Source: Uranotaenia lowii
Taxonomy: Eukaryota; Arthropoda; Insecta; Diptera; Culicidae
Assembly: GCF_029784155.1 (NCBI RefSeq)
Contig: NC_073693.1
Coordinates: forward strand, 189,713,127-189,777,126
DNA length: 64,000 bases
Reading direction: 5' to 3'
The translations under genes were made by a program, and so were the position numbers. How positions within the stretch are numbered: the first letter of the stretch is position 1; each line of letters begins with the position of its first letter. This document shows, piece after piece, positions 30,555-41,532 of this stretch. A model generated the notes under the pieces. That model searched no databases, had not been told where the DNA came from, and saw only the letters and a program-made list of their open reading frames with translations.

Positions 30555-30795
30555 CAGTGATATGCGGTGTTAAAATATCGATGTTACGTAATTGTATTTT
30601 TTTTTTCTTTCACGTTAATGTGATGTCTTAATTCATATAACTTAAGTAAGATTATAGAACAAGTAAAATGTTCAGAATTACAACTTGTTGATGCCAAAGT
30701 TATGCATGAAATGATTCGACGCTCATGTCCCTCCGATGGTATGTTGGCAAAGTAAGCCGTTTTTAACTGCCAAGTGAGAGTAAAAATGCACCCAG

Positions 30796-30829
30796 TCAGT
30801 TTGCCGTGCAGGGTAATCGTCGTTGGACC
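30796..30829 (+). promoter_or_regulatory. candidate Inr-DPE core promoter inside the Kcmf1 intron
   Basis: TCAGTT (30796-30801) is a consensus arthropod initiator with A+1 at 30798. GGACC (30825-30829) begins exactly at +28 and fits the downstream promoter consensus RGWYV. The following 287 bases contain no ATG before that at 31085. The surrounding DNA to about 31260 is richer in GC than the rest of the intron. Confidence 0.55.
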
Positions 30830-31084
30830 GAACTAAAAAGTGCTTTTGGTAGAATTCAAAATTAGCAGTGTTCTGTATAGGAAAGAAAAAGGAAATTACA
30901 CACGTGAATAAAACGGCGCGCGCAGTTGAACAGTAAACAACGCAAAATACAAAATAATCATAACTATTCTTCTCTTCTGAGGCTGCAGAAGACGCGTACT
31001 CGATCAGCCGAAAAAACAGTTGAAATACTAAATATTTGACGCGTTTTCTTTCCCTTTTTTCGTCTCGGGACTCAGAGAAATCAC

Positions 31085-31270
31085 ATGAGCCACGGCATCC
31101 GGATCAGGAGAAGTCGCTTCGAATCTACGGCTTCTACGCCACCGATCGCGTCTACGACGACACCGTCACCGATCGCTGCCATTGCACTTGCCAGAAGTAG
31201 GAGAAGTGAGGATGAAATTCGTGCTCTGCAGCAAGTAAAAGATAAAAAATACACGAGCGAAGATCTCTAA
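31085..31270 (+). CDS. small ORF in Kcmf1 intron: nested gene or alternative first exon
   Basis: 61 codons from the first ATG after the promoter at 30798. It begins MSHGIRIRRSRFESTAST, has a Ser/Thr/Pro-rich middle, then a charged helix RRSEDEIRALQQ. No family recognised. Read as a single exon it stops at 31268-31270 and AATAAA occurs at 31426, so it could be a tiny gene. Alternatively, the codons CAG CAA are followed by GTAAAA, a usable donor in phase 0. Splicing to the phase-0 acceptor at 32296 would join ALQQ to AARQQLERL and give a Kcmf1 form lacking its zinc fingers. The sequence cannot decide between these. Confidence 0.4.
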   Translation: MSHGIRIRRSRFESTASTPPIASTTTPSPIAAIALARSRRSEDEIRALQQVKDKKYTSEDL

Positions 31271-32295
31271 TATGACTGTGTTGTTTTGAATGAAATACCT
31301 ACCATCTGTTGCCACAGCACAGGACATTATCGTGATTTAACAGCATCGAAAAATGTTATGTTGCAGTTTATGAATCATATTGTCAAAATCTAAAACGGAG
31401 CCAATCGTTCATCAACACGGTAGACAATAAATGTTGACGAATTTTCTGTCATCGGTATGGAATCTCGCATTTGAAGCAGGGTTTTTTAGTTTTCTGTTGA
31501 GCATCGGTTACATCTATGTCACGGTAATTGAGGAATAGAAAATATTTCATCTGGATTTTGTTTATATATTACGAACTGTCATCGGAAAACCAACTCAACG
31601 ATCACATTTCAATTAAAAAAATTAAGGTGTAAGAGCTCATGTATCCGTGGCCCAAACAGCTGGTTTAGACCCCTTATTCCTCCTCAAAGTTTTTAAAATG
31701 TGTTTAAAATTCATCAATCAAATAAACTTTTATTGTCGTTTTCAAGAGAAAAAAAAACCAGTGAATATGAGCGGACGTCAGAAATTCCAGACTATATCAA
31801 CCTATCAATATCTCTATTCGTATCGATTAAAACGACATATTGTGATATTTTTTCTATGTTGTCCTCAAAAAGTTGAGCATAACTTTCGACCAAATAGATA
31901 TTTCTGTGCTCTCTGATTTGCTGAAACCGAGGTTGTTTAGAGCGGTTTTTGTCATTCCACTATGCTATCTTCATATTAGACACGTAGGCCTGCCTGGAAA
32001 TTATACCGTGGTTACGGGATTCTTTCACGTTGTTAGGCTTTCTAAACAACTCCCACTGTATTCACACAGAGGAAAATACATCTCGTTTTGTTAACACCGT
32101 CAATCCAAAGGTTTTGTTTCTTGTTTTATTATTTAAGTCATTTATGTTTTTATTCAAAGATTATCATGTTGTTAGTTATGTTTGAAAAGGTATTACATCG
32201 ATAACCGACGATTTTGTTTGTGAAACTTAATATAAGAGACAAATGTAATCACGTGTCGTGTATTGCTAACGTAGTGTTCTCAATCTGTTTTCAAG
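31271..32295 (+). other. Kcmf1 intron, nothing recognised
   Basis: No element or gene seen. Ends in the acceptor ctgttttcAAG at 32295. Confidence 0.6.
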
Positions 32296-32660
32296 GCCGC
32301 CCGGCAGCAGCTGGAACGATTACCACGACGTCAACAGCAGCCAGTAGTGTCCTCCGCAACCAATGCAACCGGTGTCAGCAATGCTGCGGGAAGTAACATC
32401 AACGCTTCGCAACAGGCCAGTTCGATTATCACCCTCAATGCCACCGGTTCTCGTGATGCCCCGATTGCCGCTTCATCGTCGTTGCCAATGGTGTCATCTG
32501 GCATCGGTGCTTGCAGCATCCTGGGCGGTGTATCGGCTGCGGCTGCAGCTGCTGCCGCCGCTGCTTCTCAGCAACAGTCACAGTTCTTGATGGCACGCTT
32601 CATGGTCCCAAGCTTGGATGACGCTGAGCTAGCACAACTGGAACGTGATAGAGCTGATAG
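32296..32660 (+). CDS. Kcmf1: Kcmf1 exon, coiled coil and low-complexity segment
   Basis: Continues in phase 0 with AARQQLERLPRRQQQ, the conserved coiled coil of KCMF1. A Ser/Asn/Thr/Ala-rich stretch follows, including an alanine run of ten or more, and then the conserved block QFLMARFMVPSLDD with ELAQLERDRADR. The exon ends AG before GTGAGT at 32661, leaving two bases of an Arg codon. Acceptor cag is preceded by a pyrimidine tract. The poly-Ala and Ser/Asn insertions are longer than in vertebrate KCMF1, typical for dipterans. The segment probably mediates partner binding rather than catalysis. Confidence 0.94.
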
Positions 32661-33417
32661 GTGAGTCTATATTGGTACATTAGATTAAGAGGGGTTTTAA
32701 CAATAAGATTTTCGTCTGATTTGGTTTTTGTTTAAATTTGTTCGTATCATAAAATTATGATTGTGGAGGAAAGCTAACCCCGACCAGAAGAGCAACTGAT
32801 GTTATCGAATATAGATGTACCGGATCTTCGGCGCCGAATACGATTAAAAACCATTAAACCGAATATTCGGTTTACCGAATAGTTTTGCTAAGTATTCGAC
32901 CGGATAGGCCGAATATTAATTTTTAAATTCATACAACAGATTTGTCAAATTTTTTAAATGATGTTGGATAATTTATAAATTTTCCAAAAGTAATGTTCGA
33001 AAAGCTACCCAATAACCAAAAACTAAAGATTTCATTAAAATATCTTAGGTGTATCCGTGTATCTTTCACCGAAGATCGTACTGAAGAATGCTGAAAAAGG
33101 TCGTATTAAAGTTTGATTATCGTTAAATCCAGATTTTTCAGACCAATTCGGGCTTGCCGATAAACTTAAAAATAATCAAGATAACCAAATCTGGCCCCAA
33201 TATCCAGATATTGGTAAAAACTTTCCTGAGTTAGTCCTGATTTAGTATTTGCTAAATTAAATACAAAAAGTCAAATTCCTCTTTGTACTCTATTGTGTCA
33301 AAAACGGTTTTACGAGTTAATTTAAAAAGAATATTTTTTTAACCTTTTGTAGATTTGAACGCTGCTGATGTGGTTCGATGAAAAATTTAAATTAAATAAA
33401 ATCTTTCACTTTTCACT

Positions 33418-35035
33418 TACAGTGAGGGGCAAAATAAAATGTCCAAATTATTTTTTTTATCATTTCTTTTATTTTTCTGATTAAAATTCAACGAAAACAC
33501 ATCGTAATTATTTTTAAAATATTGTTTATTATGTTCTTTTCAATTTTTGTTAATGTTGCGCTGGTAAAAAAGAAAGTTTTTCTAATAGAAAAAAAACAGT
33601 TAATATTTCAAAAAAAGTGGGCAAAATAAAGTGTCCAACTCAAAAATCAATATAATTTTGATAAGTTTCCATCGCGAGGCCCTCGAATTTGTTTGTTTTG
33701 TGTATTTTGACGTTTCATAAACAACTGGCTTGGCTCTGGAGTATTCTTCAAACAGATGTCTACATTCGAATAAGTTGTAAAATATGGAGAACGCATAAAT
33801 TTCTGGTTCCATTCCGTTGTCCATCCGGAAACTGGTTGTTCGTGATGTGAATAGTCAAACGCACCGGGAGGTGGCCAAGCACTACGAAAACAGCAAAACA
33901 GCGGTATTAAAAAATCATGAAGAAGATTAAAACGTTCGGATCGGTGGTTGATCGCCTGGGAAGAGGACTGAAACCCGAGACAGATGCCAGAACGGACAAG
34001 AAAATCATTCTTGAAGGGAAGAAAAACGCAATAATAACGATTCGGCAGATACAGGAAGAGCTCCAATTTTCGGTATTGCGTCGTACTGTTCGTCGCCGCA
34101 TCCATGCAAAGATCGCAGTGAAGGGCCTTTCATCAGCCAGGTGAACAAGGCTAAACGGCTCAAGTTCGCCATGGAACACGCCGATAAACAGCTCGAGTAC
34201 TGGAAAACATAGTTGCGGGCCGACGAATCCAAATTCGAGCTATTCAACCGGAAGAAGCGGGATCATATGTGGTGCAAGTCAGGTGAGGAGCTGCTCCAAG
34301 ACCGCCATATCCTAGGAACAGGCAAGCACGGAAGAGGTAACGTGATGGTGTGGGGATGCTTTGCTTTGGGTTGGGTGGGCAATTTGGGAAAAATTGACGG
34401 AATCATGAGTCATATTGAAATATCCTGCGGGAAAACCTCGAGGTATCCCTTATCAAGGCGGGCCTCGAAGAGCGCTTCGTTTTACAGCAGGATAACGATC
34501 CGAAGCATACGGCCAATCTGACTAGGTCATTTTTCCGTTCCTTGAATGGCCCCCACAAAGTCCTGATCTGAACCCCATCGAAAATCTGTGGGCCATAATG
34601 AGACTGGTGTGACAAATAAAAATACTTATTTTGGTGCCCCGGAGCATGCGTGGGAAGAACTCGACCCACAACACTTGCACAACCTTGTTGAAAGTATACC
34701 GAAGCGCTTGCAGGAGGTGTTAAAGGCTGAAGGAGGCCATACCCATTATTAAATCGTTCTTTTTTGCCTTCAGTTTGAATTATTTGAAAATGTACTGATC
34801 TGGACACTTTATTATGCGGCATAATAAACAGGGCCTGTTTTTTTGGGATATTAACTGTTTTTTTTATCAGAAAAATTTTCTTTTTTTCACCAGCTCAAAA
34901 TTAACAAAAATTGAAAAGAACATAAGAAACAATGTTTTAAAAATGATTACGATGTGTTTTCGTTGAATTTTAACCAGAAAAATAAAGGAAGTGATAAAAA
35001 AATAATTTGGACATTTTATTCTGCTCCTCACTGTA
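33418..35035 (+). mobile_element. Tc1-type transposon, dead
   Basis: 1614 bp (33420-35033) with TA on both sides. Ends CAGTGAGGGGCAAAATAAAA and inverse TTTTATTCTGCTCCTCACTG, with inverted similarity continuing for about 200 bases (for example aaaacacatcgtaat... and ...attacgatgtgttttc). Confidence 0.88.
33792..34752 (+). pseudogene. Tc1 transposase pseudogene
   Basis: Pieces of a DD34E-type transposase follow one another with stops and frameshifts: RKLVVRDVNSQTHREVAKHY (helix-turn-helix), ITIRQIQEELQFSVLRRTVR, WCKSGEELLQDRHI, KHGRGNVMVWGCFAL, QQDNDPKHTANLTRSFF in the shifted frame, and the end APEHAWEELDPQHLHNLVES. At least four frame breaks make it non-functional. Length and order are otherwise normal for the family (about 340 aa). 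Confidence 0.85.
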
Positions 35036-36655
35036 GGAATAATACCTATATTTTTCAGGTCCGCCCTATTTTTTTTTATTTTTCAAATAAAAATCGCCCA
35101 GAATTGCAAATACGTCCTGTCGAAAGTATTATATGCTTAAGGTTGAGGATCATCAGTATTTTTAACTATTATTTTGAAGATATCTTGCTCAAATGCGACC
35201 TTCATCTTATTCGATATCAAATGAGCGATTTAAAATTGCTTTGCACCTATTTGGACATGTTTTTTCCCTAATTGCAGTGGAATTCATTCCTTTTTTTGTT
35301 ATACGCCCTAGAAGCGAAAAGTCATGTCCATTTAGTGAGTGATGACATTTTGAAAATCGTCCGATTTTTGAATGAAGCGCACTGAAATGAAATTGAACTA
35401 TTTTTTTTCCTGTAGGGGAGAGCAAACTGCGACCAGTAGTTTATCTATTGTGGTATTTACCCCGCGTTACTATATGCTGTCAGCACTGATCACACTGACA
35501 TGACACTTAGAACAAAAATTCAACCATTTTCTGTCTAATTTTTTGTTGTCAGATTTTGGAGGTTCGCAGTATCGACGGCAGGTGGCGAACCTGAACAATT
35601 TGACAAAAAATACCCTGTAGGAAAAATGTACCTGTTTAGCCCGATTTTATCGTAGAAATTGCCTGTTTTTTTAAAGTTGGGTGGCATTTCCTAACTGGGA
35701 TAGCATTTCTTCAAATCGATCGATGCGCACTCTGGAATCGACATTTCGTTCTGTTGGAAAAATTATCCAGAAAACGAAATCGAGTGTCCAGTCAGTATGG
35801 TCAGTGCTGTCAGGTTCACCTCCTCTATTGATTGGAGTGACAGTTGATTGCTGACCTTGCTTATCCCAATCGGGTATGATATCAAAGATGCATGATATAA
35901 CCTTCTTAAGCCCGGTTTACAGTTCTTGTGAACTCGAACTCGAACGTGAACGTGAACTCACCACAGTGAAAAAATATTCCGCAGTGAAATGTCAAATCGG
36001 TCAAATCTTCAAAATTAGTAAGAGGTTTGTTCAACTGCGGGTAGAAATTGGTTTCGATCGGAAAATGACAGATCATTCAACCAATGTTTTGATCGATACT
36101 TGTAGAACCAATGCTCAAATTTAAATTCAGATTTCTCAAAAAAAATATTGTTCTTCTTCAAAACATATTCAGCTTTGAAAACGATTGATTTAATAAAATA
36201 ATCCCAAAGTTCTTATCTTTGAATACAATGAATTTAAATTAAATTTTATGAATTTAAAGTATACTCCTAAAAAGTATTTATCGATCAAGGAGTAACGAGC
36301 TTTAGCGATTCGTTTCTTTTGAAAAACTTATTGAAAGGACGTTATGAATATAACTTCTACAAGATAGCCATTTTTTGTTCTTGATTAAAAATTGACAAAC
36401 AAAAATTTCAAAATTACTTTTAATTAGTGAAACAATTGAAAAGGTTTTTATTTAATTAAAATGCATCAGTACTCTTTTGTTTGTTAATTTTTCTGCTTTT
36501 CAGTTCTCCTTAAAACACATTATTTTTGAATGATTTCATAAATTTTCATAATTATTTCCATACCTTTTCTGGAACACACACATTTGAACAAAGCGGAATC
36601 TATTTTTTTTTTTTATTTCAATGGAATCTGGCCATTCGATGATCTTCATTTACAT

Positions 36656-36722
36656 TTATTCGTTGAGAAGCTCTTCCAACAGGTACATTTATTCGTCGAG
36701 AAACTCTTCCAACAGGTGCAAT
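36656..36722 (+). repeat. tandem duplication of about 33 bases
   Basis: TTTATTCGTYGAGAARCTCT continuing TCCAACAGGT occurs twice in succession with a few substitutions. Confidence 0.7.
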
Positions 36723-37737
36723 TAAATGATGCCCAAGCGGGTTTTAAAGTTAAAAAAAAATATATCGTATGCGTTTCATTTCAAACTCGTAGTATTTTAA
36801 GCCTTTAATTGCCTTCAAATCACGGATAAAAAACTCTATAGGTTGTTATCAAAATTCGTATGGTTGGCTCATCTATATCACATGTTTTTGGTTGAACGCA
36901 TGATATTACTTAATCAACATCGATAACTACAAACAAACTAGCGTTTATGTAAAGTTGATTTGGCTGTAGAGGATTTCTCAACCGCATATCGCTTAAATAA
37001 TTTAACAGCTAGTAGATTTGGCTATATTTTCCTAGTATACATTTTAATAACTGATAGTTATTTTTTAAATATCACTGATGCTTGACGAGACCTTGAATTT
37101 CGTATGAACAAGCAAGTAAATGGTCTGACTTAGAGGAAAAAAAGCCAGTATTTATTTCTCGTGGAAAAAATCAACCAACACGAATCGGGAGGTAAATATG
37201 ATTTATTTTTTTCAGTTGATTTTCTTTTTAATTTTATGAAGAGATTAACCACCGTAATTTTTGTTTGTTACTTTGATTTATCGGCCTAGCGGTGAAAAGT
37301 GATGTCCTTTTTAGTAGGGACATCTAAAGATTATGAAATTTTTTATATAGATGGATAGAAGGTTAGAAGAAATGAAAGATGGTGAAAATGAGCGGGTAGA
37401 ATTTGTCTAGAAGCATTACCATCACATACCAAATTTTTGTTCCTCACGAGCCTACTACTATGAAGTGGTAGATACAGATAGAGTTGCATCTACCACCACA
37501 CATTAGTAGGCTTAGCGTGGTCCGCCCCACAAGCGAGAACTTGTAGTGCGGACGAATTTTAATTTTTTTAAATGTTTTCAGATACATATAGAGATGTGGG
37601 GGTGCATTTTGACCCCCGAGGGTCTATCCGGAAGGTGGAATAATAAACAGCGATGAACAAGATCATATCACGTAAGTTATATAGTATTCTTAATTTATCA
37701 AAATCATATTTTCATAAGAGGTTTTATTTTATTTCAG

Positions 37738-37884
37738 GGCGCCGGCAGTTCAACTTCCACCGAAAACAAAAAAAAATCACAGCATTTTGTTTCAGGGCCA
37801 TGGCGCTGGCTCCCCCAGCAGAAGCAAAAAAACGATGCAGTGGTTGAAGTTAAAATTCATGCCACTAATCGTATATATAATTAA
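37738..37884 (+). pseudogene. exon-like fragment with acceptor, stop and polyadenylation signal
   Basis: After a good acceptor (ttattttatttcAG, 37737) a frame of 48 codons begins GAGSSTSTENKKKSQHF and ends at TAA 37882-37884; AATAAA follows at 37895. It is GC-rich against its surroundings. No upstream exon with an open frame was found, so it is probably the end of a lost transposase gene or a captured exon. Confidence 0.3.
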
Positions 37885-38637
37885 AATTTAAAAAAATAAA
37901 TAAAATTGTTTCATTTAACAAAGAAAAACAATGCATTTTATCTGTTCCAATTAATTTTATTAATATTTTGAATCAACGATTTCCCACGTTCACGGGGAGC
38001 AGCATTTACAGTAGAAACAGCTATACGAATGATTGAATAAAAATTCCTGTTGAATTCTTAGCATCGATACGATCGTTAAATCAGCCATTTATCCTTTCGT
38101 GGCAAAGTATCATCTGATTGTTGGCTTGAACGTATTTTCGGGTCAGAACCAAACAACCATATTTATGTTCATGTAGACGTGTAAAATAACTGATAAATCT
38201 ATATATTTTTCTCCGTGATGTGCTTACAAATTAAAAAAACTAATTTTTTATGAAGCAAAAATTTTTTCGTCATCGGTGAAATTTTTTTCAGAATGCACAT
38301 TGCCATTCGGACGTGAAAATGAACGCGGAATTTATATTCACCACTCTTGTTCGTTTTCCGTTTTCACGTTCGCTCAGTGCGTTTACACTTCGAGCGGAAT
38401 GTCAGTGAACGCGGAAAAAATATTCCGCAGTGAAAATCGGGGGAATTGAAATAAAATTAAGATTAAAGGGCTTTGAACAAGGAAATCAGTTCAAAAATAA
38501 TCGTTCAACCATTCCGCATCTATTCCACCTAGTTTCGCAGCCATGAAACGCAGCATAGTCGAGTTTTTGAAGAATATAAGTTTTTTCATTTTCACGTTCG
38601 AAAGAACTGTAAATGCACCTTTAGGGCTGATATGCAA

Positions 38638-39390
38638 TCATATGTATTGTGCGCTTATTAACTTTGCCCCAAGTACACGCCTTCTCCTATTTAGGAGGGC
38701 GCAGCAGTTGCATAGAAGATGCTCTGAAGTTTCTTTTTCGAACCCGCAGAACCGACAGTCATCGTTTTGAATTATGTTTATCCTTTTGAGATGCTGTTTT
38801 GTTGGACAATGTCCGGTCAAGAGACCTGTGTAAGTACTTAATTCGTGTTTACTTAACACGTTCGAGACCGATTGCACACCGTGTGTGCAATGGAATTTTT
38901 GTGCCTTTGTCAGAACAATCATTCATTGTGAGTTTACTATTGCTCGGAAAAATAATATTTTTATACCAATGGAATCCGAAAATGTTAGGCAAAATGTATT
39001 GAGAAATGGTTTTGATGAAATTCAAACGACATAAAAGTTATCTAAGAGTAAAGTATTATGAGTTCGAATGTAATGACAAGGCCTCCGTCTCGAATGGGTT
39101 AAGTTCAACATGTTTTTGGAGAGTCGTGCACTTGGTTCAATGAATCTTTTTGCCTGAGTTGCTCCCTCCGCTGTTTTCCAGTTGGAAACAATACTGGTGC
39201 TTTCCCAGTTCTTGAGCTCCATAGTCAAGGCACTTCTCGATACTCCGCAGAAAGGTTCAGGTCCAATCAACAGTCCCTGAGATCCTTCCCTAGCTAGTTG
39301 ATCTGCTTCTTCGTTCCCTAGGATACCGCAGTAGCCTGGTACCTGGAACTCTTGAAATCTTAGATAGACGAGAGACTCATTCTTGAATTA
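38638..39390 (-). pseudogene. LINE fossil: RNase H end and C-terminal Cys/His region
   Basis: Minus-strand pieces in order: VPGYCGILGNEEADQLAREG (end of RNase H, about 39350-39290), PEPFCGVSRSALTMELKNWE, then STYTGLLTGHCPTKQHLKRI and CRFCGFEKETSEHLLCNC. This is the typical end of an ORF2 from an RNase-H-bearing LINE of the R1/LOA group. Upstream RT is missing and a stretch near 38850-39070 is degraded. Confidence 0.7.
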
Positions 39391-39730
39391 GATCTTATGC
39401 ATTACACATCTGGTTGAAAATAATCAACTCTGAAACAAGAATATTCGACCGAATATTCGGCCAAAAATTTGATTCACCAAATAGTTGAAAAGATAATATT
39501 CGATATTCGGCCGTTCGCCGAATACTAATATTCGTTGCATCTCTATTATCGAACCTTGTAAAATTATATAAGTGTATAATGTATATGATATGATATATGA
39601 TCCTTCTAAAGCAATCGAAAGATTCCCTTTAGTTCAGTAGAATTATTCAATCAAGTAGGCTCAAAAAACATAATAGGGTCTTCTAAAGCCTTTGATCAGA
39701 GACCAGAGCTGCAAATGATCGACAGGTCCT

Positions 39731-40030
39731 ACGCCGTTTGGCCTAGTCATTTGGCATAAAGCCGTTTGGCATAACGCCGTTTGGCATAAAAGTCGTATGG
39801 CATAAAATCATTTGGCATAATGGTCATTTGGCATAATGGCCGTTTGGCATAACGCCGTTTGGCATAATGGCCGTTTGGCATAAAATTGGCTGTTATGCCA
39901 AACGGCCATTATGCCTAAGAACCATTATGCCAAACGACTATTATGCCAAACGGCCATTATGCCAAACGGCTTTATGCCAAACGACTTTTATGCCAAACGG
40001 CTTTATGCCAAATGACTTTATGCCAATCGG
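39731..40030. repeat. mirror-image minisatellite, TTTGGCATAA units
   Basis: About nine units of GCCGTTTGGCATAAA (15-17 bases, with small changes) run in one orientation (39731-39880). Then about nine units run as the exact complement TTTATGCCAAACGGC (39890-40030), so the block folds on itself. The turn is at about 39884. Confidence 0.85.
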
Positions 40031-41532
40031 TATACAATCCAGTGTTCAAAACTGTTGACATGCTAGTATGAATGAGAAATAATTTTTCAATCACAGTATA
40101 CATTTTACTTTGAACCTGATTTTCTTTGATCATTCACAAAGCAATCTCTGACTGATAGTCGAAAAAAAGTCACTTCATTTCCAATTCGTGACTGTGATCC
40201 TTCAAAAAATCTCAGTCATTAAAATGCTGAAATCAGTGAAGTCGGTTAGTTTGTTGTTGTTGTTGCTGGAAGCATGCATTGGCTGAAATAAGTTTGTTTT
40301 CTGTTTACTATATTTCTTTTTGAAATAAAAGTTGTTCCAGGAAGAAAACAGACTTCGAACTCAGAAATACTAGAAGTTGTTGTTTTTCTGCTTTTCTGTT
40401 GGGATTATTCAAAAATCGCCTAAGAGCATGTAGTAAGACAAGGACATTCTAGAACGTTTTATACCTTTTTGAAAAGTTGAGAAGAAATTTAAAAATATTC
40501 AAGTGTTATTGTTCTAATCTTATTTCTTCATATTGGTGATCTACTTAATAATTTACTTAAAAACTGAGCATTTGAAATCCATTCACACTTCTCATACTGT
40601 CACGATAGTCGTGAAATGACTGACTGCCGAGCGAATGATGGAAAAAAAAAAATCACAATCATCATAAAGTTAGTCTAGGCCAACCTCATATTTTTTCGCT
40701 GTCTGTCCAAATAGATGGGGAAGAAAGCATTTTGGTCTCATTCAGTTTGTATTGTGATAGATGAATTTGACTTTTTTGAGCACTGATACAATCTTTAGGA
40801 ATCCCGCAGATTCTATTAGTAAACCGGCAAATATAGTAATTTAAGCGAAACTAGAAAAAACATGTTATGAGGTTTTCATCCTATTGGATTATTCAAGAAA
40901 AGAATAATGCTGTCGAACGGTGAAACTCAAACTCACCCCAACTCTCTTAAGCCGTCTAGCCAACCCGATCACTTTGCCATGCAGTGTATAACCTGAGCCA
41001 GATGGAGAACAAGGATCAATTGTCATGGTCTTTCTGCCACGGTCGATTCACAGAAAACGCTGGCCTTCTTGTATTTGGCTGGGAATTGGAAACGAGAAAT
41101 TGTTTCTTGTTTTTCTGTCTTCTTACAGCCGGGCAGCTGTGGTTGTTTCCTGGTGGCTGCATTTGACATTTGGCATTTGGCCGGTGATTTTTTCCATCCT
41201 CCTTTGTTTTGTGACGGGATAGGGAGGGACGTGAAAACGTTTCTTTCAGTCATACGCAATGCGGTTGCGCTAGTAGGACAATGCCAGCGATCAGTAATCG
41301 TAGCACTGCCAATCGCGTTCATATCTTATGACAATTACGTTCAAATATCGAGAACTCATGATTGGAGTGAAGGCTGGTGGTTGGGTGTACGTATACTTCG
41401 TATCTGAAAATTATCAAATTTTCGAAAGTGTTGAAAAGTTTTAGAGAAACCTGGGATATCAAGAAAGCACATAGCCTTTAATATCCCTTGTTTCGCTTAC
41501 CATCATCTTAGAAAATTAGATAATGTCTATTT
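40031..41532 (+). other. Kcmf1 intron, nothing recognised
   Basis: No gene or defined element. Overlapping short frames around 41023-41407 show no recognisable domain. Confidence 0.4.

Larger units (their letters stand above)
35909..38628. mobile_element. probable TIR element, AGCCCKRTTTACAGTTC ends
   Basis: Left end AGCCCGGTTTACAGTTCTTG and right end, read inversely, AGCCCTAAAGGTGCATTTAC then AGTTCTTTCGAACGTG are imperfect inverted repeats. Subterminal GAACGTGAA motifs and TATTCCGCAGTGAAA occur near both ends (35975 and 38428). Inside are a 36-base tandem duplication (36656-36720) and an exon-like piece at 37738. No transposase is identified. Family uncertain. Confidence 0.5.
32802..39553. 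mobile_element. hAT-like element enlarged by nested insertions
   Basis: A perfect 8-bp duplication TTATCGAA lies at 32802-32809 and 39546-39553. Inside it, imperfect inverted ends TATAGATGTACCGGA (left) and, read on the minus strand, TAGAGATGCAACGAA (right) enclose ATTCGGCCGAATA-rich subterminal DNA at both ends. An 8-bp duplication with TAGRGATG-type ends is typical of hAT elements. No hAT transposase was recognised; the 6.7 kb contains a Tc1 remnant, a TIR element and a LINE fossil. Confidence 0.6.

Noticed and set aside
34005..34822. Minus-strand frames across the Tc1 remnant
   Set aside because: Antisense shadows of the transposase pseudogene.
39731..40030. CRISPR-like array
   Set aside because: Units are contiguous and degenerate, with no unique spacers, and the array inverts; the DNA is from an insect.
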